The notes under the pieces are model-generated. The model did not search any database. It was not told the DNA's origin and saw nothing but the letters and a program-made list of their open reading frames with translations. A stretch of DNA of 58,980 nt, from NCBI RefSeq assembly GCF_001015055.1, contig NZ_BBWZ01000030.1, forward strand, positions 1-58,980. The letters run 5' to 3'. The stretch comes from Aneurinibacillus tyrosinisolvens. Its GTDB lineage: Bacteria > Bacillota > Bacilli > Aneurinibacillales > Aneurinibacillaceae. A program made the translations under genes and the position numbers. Positions 7,965 through 19,117 of this stretch are shown in pieces. Every line of letters begins with the position of its first letter. Positions within the stretch are counted from its first letter, which is position 1.

Positions 7965-9949
7965 ATGGCGAACATACAAATTATGGACGCTCACCTTGCC
8001 AATTTAATTGCGGCGGGAGAAGTGGTGGAGCGTCCTTCCTCTGTTGTGAAGGAGCTTGTGGAGAACGCGATTGATGCAGGCAGCACACGCATTGAAATCC
8101 ACCTGGAAGAAGGCGGCCTCCAATTAATCCGCATTGTCGATAATGGAGCTGGAATGGACAAAGAAGACTGCCGCCTTGCCTTTGAAAGGCATGCGACCAG
8201 CAAGCTGAAAAAAGAACGGGAATTGCCCCATATTCGGACGCTCGGGTTCCGTGGAGAGGCCATTCCAAGCATCGCGGCTGTTTCCCGCATGGAAATCAAA
8301 AGCGCTCTTAAAGGGGAGCCGATGGGCACCCGTATTCTGATGGTCGGCGGAGAGCAAAAGGAATTTGAACCGGTTGCTTTTCCCCGGGGAACAGAAGTGC
8401 GTGTCCAGATTTGTTTTACAATACGCCCGCCCGCTTAAAATACATGAAAACGATTCATACGGAAGTCGGGCACGTATCCGACATGATTAACCGGCTTGCC
8501 CTGTCCCACCCTGAGATTTCCTTTCTGCTAACCCATAACGGGAAGCAAATGCTGAAAACATCGGGTGACGGCCAGCTTCTGCACGTTATAGCGGCAGTGT
8601 ATGGCATGAGCATCGCCCGCAGTATGGTTAAGGTAGAAGCGGAATCACTCGATTTTGCGCTATCCGGATATGTAGTGAAACCGGAATTCACCCGGGCGAA
8701 CCGTTCGTACATTTCTACGCTCATTAATGGGCGCTATATTCGAAACATAGGATTAAATCACGCCATTCTTCGCGGCTACCACACGCTGCTGCCCATTAAT
8801 CGCTATCCGATTACCGTGCTTTCGGTTGGAATGGAACCAAGCCTGGTTGACGTGAACGTACACCCGGCCAAGCTCGAAGTGCGCTTCAGTAAAGAGCAGG
8901 AATTGTATGAGTTTGTGGAACAGGAAATCAAGCAGGTATGGGGCAAAGAGCGCCTCATCCCGGAACCGGGCCGGCAACAGACGAACAATTCGAGACCGAA
9001 AAACAAAGACTACCAGGCATCAATGGATTGGACACTGTTTGTACCGTCAAAGGAAGAGGCTGCTGTTCCCGTTATCGAAGACCGGGTAGAGGAATGGAAA
9101 GAAGAAAGGTCCAGGCCGCTGCCCGATCTGGAAACGGAGGCGGCTTATGTTCCGCAGCAAGAAGCGGTGTATGAAGCGGATATGGAAGCGTACCTGGAAA
9201 AGACCGTGGTGGATGAATCCTATACGCGTAATCGGACCCCGTATGTGGAAGAACGGACACCTTATGTGGAACGCTCTGGGGAACAAGATCCTGCGCCTGC
9301 AATAGAGAGCAAGCAGACGGAACGAGCAGGGGAACGCAAGGAAGCAGGTGAAAGTGGCGGCATGCGGGTGCCGGAAATGTACCCGATGGCCCAGCTCCAC
9401 GGTACGTACATTCTCGCGCAAAGCCAGGACGGCATGTACATGATTGACCAGCACGCGGCCCAGGAGCGGATTTTTTACGAGTACTTCTTGAATAAACTGC
9501 GGTCGGAAGCGATTGAAAGCCAGGATTTGCTGCTGCCGATTACGCTTGAGTTAACCGTAGCAGAAGCGGTGGCGGTGGAAGAGCACAGGGATTGGTTTGC
9601 GCAAATTGGCGTTTATATGGAGCCGTTTGGGACGAACAGCTACATTATCCGTTCACACCCGCGCTGGCTGCTGAAAGGCGAAGAAGAAGCCATTTTGCAT
9701 GAGATGGTTAGTATGGTGCTGGAGAGTAAGAAAGGGATCGATGTGGTGAAGCTGCGGGAAGCGGCAGCGATTACGATGTCGTGTAAAGCGGCAATTAAGG
9801 CGAACCGCCATTTGAACCATGCGGAGATGGAAGCACTGATTGAGCGGCTGCGCCGGACGACGAGCCCGTTTACGTGCCCACACGGACGCCCGATTATTAT
9901 TCATTTCTCGACATATGATATCGAGAAGATGTTTAAGAGGGTTATGTAG
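7965..9949 (+). pseudogene. mutL: DNA mismatch repair protein MutL, frameshifted
   Basis: The GHKL ATPase domain is clear in the first frame (ENAIDAG, DNGAGM, GFRGEA). The reading frame breaks at about 8408: the sequence reads CAGATTTG where CAG-GAT-TTG (Q-D-L) is needed to continue into [12 protein letters not shown], so one G is missing. The remainder (8411-9949) encodes the rest of the ATPase domain, a linker and the C-terminal endonuclease domain with DQHAAQER..YE, CKAAIKAN and CPHGRP. As written, the product stops at 8438 after about 157 residues and would be inactive. A consensus error in a GG pair is the main alternative. ATG 7965 follows AGGAG. Confidence 0.93.
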
Positions 9950-9978
9950 ACACATGGCTATGAAACGGCGGTGAGTGA

Positions 9979-10569
9979 ATGGCAAAACTATATTATCGAT
10001 ACGGGACTATGAATAGTGGAAAATCGATTGAGCTTTTAAAGGTTGCTCATAACTATGAGGAGCAAGGAAAAAGGGTTACCATCTTTACTTCCTCTCTTGA
10101 TTCCCGTGATGGTGTAGGGCAGGTGGTTTCAAGAATTGGAATAAAAAGAGAGGCTGTGCCAGTGGATAGGAGTTTTAATCTTTGTAATTATGTAGGGCGG
10201 CTCGACTACACGCCACACTGTGTTTTGGTAGATGAGGCACAATTCCTCACAAGGGTTCAGGTGAGGCAGCTTGCCTTGATTGTGGATGATTTCAATATTC
10301 CCGTTATTGCATTCGGACTGAAGAATGACTTTTCCAATCACCTTTTTGAAGGAAGCGAAGCATTACTTTTATATGCTGACAAATTGGAAGAGATGAAGAC
10401 GATATGTTGGTATTGCGACAGAAAAGCAACAATGGTCCTTCGCTTTCAAGACGGAGAGCCGGTCTATGAAGGGGAACAAATACAGATTGGCGGAAATGAC
10501 AAATACAAACCGGTATGCAGAAGATGCTGGATGAATGGAGGAGGTTGCGCAGTGCTTTATGAGAAATAA
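9979..10569 (+). CDS. tdk: thymidine kinase
   Basis: This 196-residue type II thymidine kinase has a P-loop GTMNSGKS near residue 9, a Walker B-like VDEAQF, and a structural zinc site of two CxxC pairs (CWYC and CRRC). It phosphorylates thymidine to dTMP in the nucleotide salvage pathway in the cytoplasm. It follows mutL by 29 bp and is preceded by GGCGGTGAGTG. It is not the usual neighbour of mutL in Bacillus, so its placement here is specific to this lineage. A terminator follows at 10646. Confidence 0.93.
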   Translation: MAKLYYRYGTMNSGKSIELLKVAHNYEEQGKRVTIFTSSLDSRDGVGQVVSRIGIKREAVPVDRSFNLCNYVGRLDYTPHCVLVDEAQFLTRVQVRQLALIVDDFNIPVIAFGLKNDFSNHLFEGSEALLLYADKLEEMKTICWYCDRKATMVLRFQDGEPVYEGEQIQIGGNDKYKPVCRRCWMNGGGCAVLYEK

Positions 10570-10636
10570 AAAATTCCTCGCTGCTTCAGCTGTGGCTTCA
10601 GTAGTCACATTGCTAAAAGTCGGAGAAACAAAATGA
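10559..10636 (+). CDS. tiny signal-peptide-like ORF overlapping tdk end
   Basis: A 25-codon ORF begins [17 protein letters not shown] and overlaps the last bases of tdk. A GGAGGAGG stretch lies about 14 nt upstream. It looks like the N-terminus of a secreted protein whose rest is missing, since TGA follows after KVGETK. It could be a gene remnant or chance; no family can be assigned. Confidence 0.25.
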   Translation: MRNKKFLAASAVASVVTLLKVGETK

Positions 10637-10645
10637 TAAATCCTC

Positions 10646-10672
10646 AAGCCGCTCACCCGGAGCGGCTTTTTC
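10646..10672 (+). terminator. terminator after tdk
   Basis: AAGCCGCTC and GAGCGGCTT form a stem with a short loop, followed by TTTTTCC. Confidence 0.85.
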
Positions 10673-10726
10673 CTTTGCTGCGGAGGTGAAGGAGTTGAAT
10701 GGACAAGCCTTTGCGAAATAGTCTGC

Positions 10727-11635
10727 CTAGCGTAATGATAAATCGGTTGATTTAACGATGTTTACTTGGTATTGCTCTTCAAAGCTTAGGAACGTTTCTT
10801 CAGTTGTTAATTCAAATCCCGGGATTGAACTCATGCAGTCTTCTAACAGATAAATTCTGGAAGTGATATTCTTCTCATCTGCATAATATTCTACAATTTG
10901 TTTGACGGATTCCAACACACAATGGGATTTAGCTTCCCCTGCAAAAATAATCTTGTCATACAGCCTTATTGTCTCTAAAAATTGATTGTTACAGTAGTTC
11001 AATTTGTCATATTCCGGTTTTATAATGCCATACATTTCACTTAAGGGATCCCGGCCCTTTATTATTTTATCTATTTTTGACTTTCTCACAAGCGAGTGAA
11101 AATGAATGATATTCGAGAATTGGCCTTCCAGTGCAGCCCCAACGGTTCCCTCGATGCAGTGATACGTCCAGATACACAATTGTTTTTTACCTAATTTTTC
11201 AAGGTTTTGTACGTATTCCAGACTTTCTTCCTGCTTCTCAACCGCAGTCCACTTCCCATCCTCTACATCTTTTGCGGTTATAATGGTGTAGGGTTTTGGG
11301 TTTTCCCCATTTTCATCGACCCACCAGCTTGGATGGAAGATTTGCTGCAGGTGATGGGTGTCGAGAGAAACTGCGATCGCTGTAATTTTCTCTAAATGAT
11401 TGTAAATAAACCGCGTTACATTCGCTATGTCTTTATGTGAATGAGGAACTCCCAGTGCCCCATTTTCCATAAAATCATTTTGAAAATCAATTCCGATGAA
11501 CAATATCTTTTCGGTGTCTGCATAGGAAGGAGGTATGTCTTCTAAACCTGCCAGAGCTAATAAATCATTCATCTTTTTCGTGTTCTCGCCGCCAACGGCT
11601 TCTACGTCAACAATTTCTTCAAAACGTGTTTTCAT
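10727..11635 (-). CDS. cysteine hydrolase, nicotinamidase/isochorismatase-like
   Basis: This 302-residue protein of the isochorismatase-like hydrolase fold shows the catalytic Asp segment FIGIDFQNDFM near residue 50, a TIITAKDVEDGKW segment in the middle, and the nucleophile region FAGEAKSHCVLES with the catalytic cysteine near residue 240. It should hydrolyse an amide or related bond of a small molecule; nicotinamide is one candidate. It is longer than plain nicotinamidases, which suggests another substrate. The start follows AGGGGGACTTATA. It shares orientation with the nitrilase upstream but is separated from it by a terminator. Confidence 0.8.
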   Translation of the reverse strand: MKTRFEEIVDVEAVGGENTKKMNDLLALAGLEDIPPSYADTEKILFIGIDFQNDFMENGALGVPHSHKDIANVTRFIYNHLEKITAIAVSLDTHHLQQIFHPSWWVDENGENPKPYTIITAKDVEDGKWTAVEKQEESLEYVQNLEKLGKKQLCIWTYHCIEGTVGAALEGQFSNIIHFHSLVRKSKIDKIIKGRDPLSEMYGIIKPEYDKLNYCNNQFLETIRLYDKIIFAGEAKSHCVLESVKQIVEYYADEKNITSRIYLLEDCMSSIPGFELTTEETFLSFEEQYQVNIVKSTDLSLR

Positions 11636-11840
11636 TATAAGTCCCCCTTTAGTACACTCTCTAGAGCTGACCTGCTCAATTGATTTAAGTTTCTCTACAG
11701 TCTATTCATTCCTATGTATTCAATCGTTGTCTTTATCGGGGCAAGAGGACTAGAAGTGGAAGCGATGACAAAGAAAAAAGCAAGGAATTTGTTAAATCCT
11801 AGAGAACGATAGGCTGTCGAGGTTTTTTCGATAATATCAA

Positions 11841-11866
11841 GAAAAGCGGGCGAATTGCCCGCTTCT
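11841..11866 (-). terminator. terminator after the nitrilase gene (minus strand)
   Basis: AGCGGGC-GAATT-GCCCGCT is a perfect 7-bp stem; read on the minus strand it is followed by TTTTCTTG. It ends the nitrilase transcript. Confidence 0.85.
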
Positions 11867-11894
11867 TCTATTTCAGCTGCATACACAGTATTGA

Positions 11895-12863
11895 TTATTT
11901 TTCTTTTCCATTACTCAATTCCACACTGCGTTTTTCTTGCTCGTTCACAAGCAGCTGGAAAACATCCGGCCTTGCGTAATGGCCCACGACATCAAAATCT
12001 AGTCTGCTATAAGGAATGAGGCGCAAATCTAAATCCGCCACCAGCATATCCTCTCTCCCAAATACAGGCTCGGCGATATATTCTCCAAGCGGTCCAACTA
12101 TGGCGCTGCCACCGGAAGACATCTCTTCCGGGGATGACGCTAAATCATTGTAACAGGCTAAATCCGTCGGGTACATATCCTTTGTGACGAACTGATTGCA
12201 GGACAACACAAAACATCGGCCTTCTAAAGCGATATGACGGATCGTTGACTGCCACGTATCCCGTGCATCAGCTGTCGGGGCAATATATAACTCTACGCCT
12301 TTTGCATACATCGCGGTTCGGGCTAGAGGCATATAGTTTTCCCAGCAAATAAGGCCGCCCATCTTTCCAAAAGGCGTCTCAATAACGGGAAGCGTACTTC
12401 CGTCCCCTTCACCCCAAATCAACCGTTCGGAACCCGTCGGTTTTAACTTCCGGTGTTTTCCGAGAATTTTTCCGTCTGGTCCGAAATATAGCATTGTGCA
12501 GTATACAGTTCCTGCACTGAACTCCTGATCCCTCTCAATGACTCCAATCACTAGATACGCATTTGCCTTCCGCGCTGCTTCACCTAAAATGTCTGTTGTT
12601 TCGCTGGGAACGGGCACTGAGTTTTCCCAATAGCGAAGCCAATCTTTACGGCCGGCTTCTGTTCGGCTTCCTACTTTCATGCCGAATGATAAGCCACGAG
12701 GATAACCGGGAATAAAAGCTTCGGGGAAGATAATTAAATTGGCTCCCTTTTCTGCCGCTTCATGAATTAAAGATACTGCTTTCTCAGTCGTTGCTTCACG
12801 ATCCATGATAATTGATGCGGCTTGAACAACAGCTACGCGAACTTTATCCTGTACCATTCTCAT
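11895..12863 (-). CDS. nitrilase
   Basis: This 322-residue carbon-nitrogen hydrolase has the Glu-Lys-Cys triad of true nitrilases: Glu in IIFPEAFIPGYPRG (near residue 48), Lys in GKHRKLKPT, and Cys in GGLICWENYMPLAR (near residue 170). These contexts match nitrile-cleaving enzymes better than amidases, so it likely converts a nitrile to the acid and ammonia. It acts in the cytoplasm, and such enzymes usually form filaments. Two start codons (12863 and 12857) follow one AGGAGG; the first is listed. Confidence 0.9.
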   Translation of the reverse strand: MRMVQDKVRVAVVQAASIIMDREATTEKAVSLIHEAAEKGANLIIFPEAFIPGYPRGLSFGMKVGSRTEAGRKDWLRYWENSVPVPSETTDILGEAARKANAYLVIGVIERDQEFSAGTVYCTMLYFGPDGKILGKHRKLKPTGSERLIWGEGDGSTLPVIETPFGKMGGLICWENYMPLARTAMYAKGVELYIAPTADARDTWQSTIRHIALEGRCFVLSCNQFVTKDMYPTDLACYNDLASSPEEMSSGGSAIVGPLGEYIAEPVFGREDMLVADLDLRLIPYSRLDFDVVGHYARPDVFQLLVNEQEKRSVELSNGKEK

Positions 12864-13117
12864 CCATCCTCCTGCGTCGTAAGTTATAAAAAATAGAGTG
12901 CCTATAATTGGATATTAATTACTTAAAATAAGAATAATGGAACAATAAGAAATTATCAATATATTTAACGGAAATGCATAGCATCTTTAGCTGTTTTATA
13001 GAGAAAGTATGCTGGTATGAATCTATTGCTTACGATCATAAACATTTAATAGAACCTATGAACAAGCAGCGGGGCAGGTAAATACTTTCATTTTATTGAA
13101 AGGGAGGGTGTTTTTCG

Positions 13118-13396
13118 ATGAAGGACTTAACGGAATTCGCAGGTATAGTCGAAGTGGTTTGTGATGGGGATCGGCCCATTGGACGTAAGGTAGTGACGAT
13201 TGCAGAGATGGCTCATGGATTCACAATTGGGTCTTTGAACCAACAGGAAGTGAACGTTGTTGAGTGCTGCTCTGGATGCGGAGATGATATTCAAGAAGGT
13301 GCAGAGGTGTGGGAAACGGATGGGGAAATCATTCACCGCAGAGGCAACTGCGCCGAAGGGTACCTGGCACAAATGGGGCTTCAAATTACAGTATGA
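13118..13396 (+). CDS. 92-residue protein with cysteine cluster
   Basis: This is a protein of unknown function with a good ribosome-binding site (AAAGGGAGGG) before ATG 13118. The middle has CCSGCG and a second half HRRGNC, giving a CxxC..C arrangement that could bind a metal in a treble-clef style. No family is recognised. It is monocistronic; 436 bp separate it from the phospholipase gene downstream. Confidence 0.65.
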   Translation: MKDLTEFAGIVEVVCDGDRPIGRKVVTIAEMAHGFTIGSLNQQEVNVVECCSGCGDDIQEGAEVWETDGEIIHRRGNCAEGYLAQMGLQITV

Positions 13397-13832
13397 TGAA
13401 TAAATGAAACCCGGCTGTCGGTGTTTATCCGAATAAAATTTATTATTCGGATAATATACTGATTATTTGTTGTCGTGTTGGGGAAGTTCAGAAATTGAAA
13501 TATCGAGGATATCAACTGGGAAAACTGTTCGGTGATTGTGCATGGGAAGGGGTTAACAATGCAAAGTATGGCTAAAAAAGCATCTTGAAAGTCGGCAGGA
13601 TTCTTGCCAGGCATTCGTACATTTTTAAATATCAATATCGGGGATGTCAATTTTACATAATAGTTTCGCTCATTGGATTTATTTATTCTGATATTTCTCA
13701 TCTTCTTCTCATCTTTTTCTAATTTTTCTATCCGTTTCTTTACAGATAATATACATGGGGTTAATAGAACAAAAGTATTTTGGATATATCCTGTACTTGC
13801 ACGATAAAGTTCAGAAGAATAGGAGTGAAAAC
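13397..13832. other. gene-free interval with an inverted repeat
   Basis: No supported gene lies in this AT-rich interval. It holds a near-perfect inverted repeat, ATCCGAATAA and TTATTCGGAT, around 13427-13452, with no T-run, so it is not a standard terminator. It may be a protein-binding site. The rest is the upstream region of the phospholipase gene. Confidence 0.5.
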
Positions 13833-15484
13833 ATGAAACAGTCAAAAACAAGGAAGAAAGCATTAACCCTGGCTGCCGCTGGCATCGTTGCGTTAAGTTC
13901 TTTTTTTGCTACTCCAGTCTCTTCCATTTTAGCAGCAGAAAATCATTCCAATCATGAATTTTCTACGTTTAAAGGAAAGGCTTCCACTCAAACAACCACC
14001 CCAATCAAGCACGTGGTCGTTATTTTTGGAGAAAATGTATCCTTTGACCATTATTTCGGAACTTACCCGAATGCAAAAAACCTACCTGGGGAACCTGTTT
14101 TTAAAGCAGCCAAAAATACGCCGAAAGTAAATGGATTAACACAAGAGCTGCTCACAAACAATCCGAACAAGGATTTAAACGGAAATACCGTGAACCCGCA
14201 ACGGATGTCGCCTTCTCAAGCAATGACCGATAGCATGGATCATAATTATACTTCGGAACAGAAAGCGCAAAATGGCGGAAAAATGGACCAGTATGTTCCG
14301 AATGGCGGACGTAATAATCCTGTCGTTATGAACTATTTTGATGGAAATACAGTAACAGGGTTTTGGAATTATGCGCAAAACTTTGCCATGAGTGATAATT
14401 CTTTCAACACTACATTTGGTCCTTCTACTCCAGGCGCACTCAACCTGATTTCTGGACAAACCCACGGTGCCACTGTTTATGAGAATGATAAGAATGACGG
14501 TGAGCTTAACGTTCCGCGTGAAGTGATGAACGGAACCGTCATTGGCGATCCAGACCCTCAATTAGACAAAGCTTCCAATCACCCTAAAACAACAGTGACA
14601 ATGAGCGGGAAGAACGTAGGGGATTTATTAAACAAGAAGGATATCACTTGGGGATGGTTCCAGGGCGGATTCGCTGATCCAAAAGCTCAACACGCAAATA
14701 TTGCTGGAAAAATGCAAACAGACTACAATCCGCACCACGAGCCATTCCAGTATTACCCACAAACAGCGAATAAAGACCACCTTCCCCTTCTTCCCCAGCC
14801 ATGATCGGCAAAACAGATCAAGCCAACCACCAGTATGATCTGAAGGACTTTTGGACAGCTGCCGGTAACGGCAACCTGCCAGCGGTAAGCTACCTTAAAG
14901 CGGCCAACTATCAAGACGGCCATGCTGGATATTCCGATCCGATTGATGAACAACACTTCGTTGTCGATACGATTAATCGTCTGCAAAAACTGCCAGAATG
15001 GAAAGATACGGCTGTTATTTTAGCTTATGATGATTCCGACGGATGGTATGATCATGTGAAATCCCCTCTGGTAAACGGATCGAATGACCCGCAATCGGAT
15101 GTCGCTTTCGCAGGACCAGGTTCAGACAAAATCAGACTCGGCAATTATAAGGACCGTGCGGGATATGGACCACGCTTACCTCTCTTAATCGTATCTCCAT
15201 ATGCGAAAAAGAATTTCGTGGATCATACGTTAACGGATCAGACATCCATCTTGCGATTCATTGAAGATAACTGGAAGCTGGGTAGAATTGGTGACAACTC
15301 CTTTGATGCCGTTGCAGGAAGCTTAAACAACATGTTTGACTTTTCACACGAAGGTGAACAGCAAAACAGGAAATTATTCTTAGACCCAGCAACAGGTCAA
15401 CCCATTGCACAACCTAATACGGGCAATAAGCAAGTGGATCAGGATGGCGAAACACAGGATGATCAAAACGGACAAAATCAATAA
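13833..15484 (+). pseudogene. secreted phospholipase C / phosphoesterase, frameshifted
   Basis: This enzyme of the phosphoesterase (phospholipase C, acid-phosphatase-like) family has an N-terminal signal peptide (KQSKTRKK, hydrophobic core, AAENH). Characteristic motifs are VVVIFGENVSFDHYFGTYP near residue 70, the FGPSTPGALNL segment, and the later AYDDSDGWYDHV and RLPLLIVSPYAK. The frame breaks at about 14784-14787: CTTCCCCTTC should have one more C to read HLPPSSPAMIGK. The 5' part (13833-14804) and the 3' part (14801-15484) together are full length. As written, the enzyme would be cut off after about 323 residues and lose half of its active site. ATG 13833 follows AGGAGTG. Confidence 0.88.
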
Positions 15485-15495
15485 ATTTTTTCATT

Positions 15496-15525
15496 AAAAA
15501 AGGAGACGGTAGTCTCCTTTTTTTC
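15496..15525 (+). terminator. terminator after phospholipase gene
   Basis: AAAAAAGGAGAC-GGTA-GTCTCCTTTTTTT: a symmetrical stem with flanking A and T runs, usable from both sides. Confidence 0.9.
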
Positions 15526-15757
15526 TTTAATCGAAAAACGAGATTAACTAAAGCGAGGGATGGGAATCGTTAGTTCAATAAAATATAAATTAAGCTTCTA
15601 GGTCCGTTATCCTTGGATATGTAAACAAGTGGACGATAACTATGTGGCAGCCAGCATGTGACTTATTATAATGGATATTACTTTATCCAAGGGAAGAAAG
15701 AAATGCGTTCTATTATTTGCTCATTCGTCTTGTTAGAGCCATTCCAAGATTAATATT

Positions 15758-16105
15758 ATGCCTAAGCAAAAATTTGTAGATACAGACACGAAAGAAACAA
15801 TTGAAGAGTACCTTAAAGTAGTAAATCATCAAACAGCTGTACTTTGGGCTACGGACTGTGCTGAACATGTAATTCATTATTTCGAACAAAAGTATCCGCA
15901 AGACAAAGGGCCAAGAAAAGCTATTGAAGCAGCTCGTTCAGCGGGACAATCTGTCGCCACAGCTCATGTGTTTGAACATGCGATTCACGCATCCACATAT
16001 GCGGTCAAGTCAGTCGCATATGCCACTAATTTTGATGCTATCCCTATTGCCAATGAACGAACTTGGCAGTATCAACATCTATCAGACTTGGGGCAGACTG
16101 TTTAG
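15758..16105 (+). CDS. putative immunity protein (Imm5-like)
   Basis: This 115-residue alpha-helical protein has segments VLWATDCAEHVI, RKAIEAARSAG and ATAHVFEHAIHA, which resemble the predicted Imm5-like immunity family of bacterial polymorphic-toxin systems. The family is defined by genomic context, so a role in neutralising a toxin is predicted and not proven. No toxin gene lies next to it here. The ribosome-binding site is weak. Confidence 0.6.
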   Translation: MPKQKFVDTDTKETIEEYLKVVNHQTAVLWATDCAEHVIHYFEQKYPQDKGPRKAIEAARSAGQSVATAHVFEHAIHASTYAVKSVAYATNFDAIPIANERTWQYQHLSDLGQTV

Positions 16106-16280
16106 CGTTTTTATAAGGCAAACAATCTTGTCTTATTCAACTATAGATTTGTTAGGTTAGTAATAAAATACTGCGTATTTAAACTGGATAATCTAAATAA
16201 AAATCTGAACCCGGATATATATTCTCCCGAGTAGATTTGACAAATGAAAGAATATTGCATAAGCTATACTTACAATTAAA

Positions 16281-16375
16281 TATGCGGGAGCTTGGGGAAC
16301 CAGGCTGAGAGGATAGCTATTCTGCTGTCGACCGTTGAACCTGAACTGGATAATGCCAGCGGAGGAATTAACCTA
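16281..16375 (+). promoter_or_regulatory. TPP riboswitch (THI element)
   Basis: The hallmark strings of the thiamine pyrophosphate aptamer are present in order: GGGAGC, CAGGCTGAGAGG, ACCGTTGAACCTGA, CTGGATAATGCCAGCGGAGG. It lies upstream of thiC. A terminator at 16411-16442 follows, so TPP binding should favour premature termination and switch off thiC. Confidence 0.97.
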
Positions 16376-16410
16376 CATACTTCAATACTTTGTACACTAC
16401 TTGTATGTAA

Positions 16411-16442
16411 AAAACCGCCTGTTTCCTGTGGCGGTTTTTTTG
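16411..16442 (+). terminator. riboswitch expression-platform terminator
   Basis: AAAACCGCC and GGCGGTTTTTT form a stem-loop with a T-run directly after the TPP aptamer. ACATAC/GTATGT arms just upstream may form the alternative structure. Confidence 0.9.
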
Positions 16443-16499
16443 TTTAGTGTACCCTCCGCCTCCTAAGAAAGGTTCAGTAGGTAACAAAATTTTATCTAA

Positions 16500-18299
<1,800 letters not shown>

Positions 18300-18329
18300 G
18301 CTTTCAGACTTCTTTTAAGGAGGATTTTC

Positions 18330-18500
18330 ATGAACAGAGCCATAGAAATTAAAGAGGAGATTAGAAGGTGGAGAGAAAAAATCCAGCTTTTAGAAAAAGA
18401 GTTATCTAACATTCAGTCTGGCTGCCATCATGAATATGAAATCAAACCCTTAATGAAAATTTGCGTCCAGTGTCAGCATAGCGAAAGCCTATATTATTGA
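18330..18500 (+). CDS. small 56-residue protein with Cys/His pairs
   Basis: This small protein has a strong AAGGAGG site 6 nt before ATG 18330. The N-terminal half is a charged helix (KEEIRRWREKIQLLEKE), followed by CHHEYE and CVQCQH, a possible zinc site. It follows thiC by 30 bp and probably shares its transcript; a terminator follows at 18531. The function is unknown. Confidence 0.65.
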   Translation: MNRAIEIKEEIRRWREKIQLLEKELSNIQSGCHHEYEIKPLMKICVQCQHSESLYY

Positions 18501-18530
18501 ATAATTTAATCCGCGTTACATTTACATTGT

Positions 18531-18572
18531 CCGTGATTATGTCGCTTGCATAATCACGGCTTTTGTCTTTTT
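18531..18572 (+). terminator. terminator after thiC unit
   Basis: A perfect 11-bp stem CCGTGATTATG / CATAATCACGG is followed by CTTTTGTCTTTTT. Confidence 0.9.
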
Positions 18573-18675
18573 AAAGTATTAAAGGTCAAAAAGATAAAAA
18601 AATATCTCCTCCGGCAGGAATGGTAATGATATCATGAGATGAACAATTCACCTTTTGGTTTTGGGTATCCATATT

Positions 18676-19110
18676 TCATCTCCCTTGTATTCCACTATTG
18701 TCGAACACTCCAACCAGCTTTGAAATTCCAACTAACTTATAAATCCCATTTGCTGTTTCAATTATTAGAATGTAAGCTGGGATAGAGGGATCATATTCAC
18801 TGGAAACATGGTGAATGAATTCAGTTTCAAAATGCATGTTTTCCGTCTGGATATAGGCCCGGTTTTCTCTTATTGTTACATAATCAGGATAAGGAATGGT
18901 AATTACTTTTGCTAGATCCGCAGCATGACTTGCAGAGTGTAGACATCCACCTTGCAGGGAACCATATTTTCCTTTTTTATATTCTTTTACCCAGCGGTAT
19001 ATGGTTGCACTGTTTAGTGTATGTTTTCTGGCGAGTGCTCCAACATCTTTTGTTTCTAAAGCTTCTTTCGCTATGTGGCATTTAAATTCTTGCTCATAAG
19101 TTTTACGCAT
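18676..19110 (-). CDS. transposase-type HTH protein under c-di-GMP riboswitch
   Basis: This protein has 144 residues. Residues 1-50 (RKTYEQEFKCHIAKEAL ... IYRWVKEYKKGKYG) match the helix-turn-helix found at the start of IS3-family OrfA transposases. The rest (about 55-144) contains VITIPYPDYVTI and HFETEFIHHV and matches no family known to me. It is not a transposase as such: there is no catalytic domain and no IS ends are seen. It may be a domesticated DNA-binding regulator. The start ATG lies 7 nt after AAAGGAG, which directly follows the c-di-GMP-I aptamer, so translation is probably controlled by cyclic di-GMP. Confidence 0.6.
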   Translation of the reverse strand: MRKTYEQEFKCHIAKEALETKDVGALARKHTLNSATIYRWVKEYKKGKYGSLQGGCLHSASHAADLAKVITIPYPDYVTIRENRAYIQTENMHFETEFIHHVSSEYDPSIPAYILIIETANGIYKLVGISKLVGVFDNSGIQGR

Positions 19111-19117
19111 GCGTATG

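Noticed and set aside
13381..13863. 160-residue minus-strand ORF in the gap before phospholipase C
   Set aside because: Long only because the region is AT-rich; rich in Ile, Asn and Phe without family features, and it overlaps the start and ribosome-binding site of the phospholipase gene.
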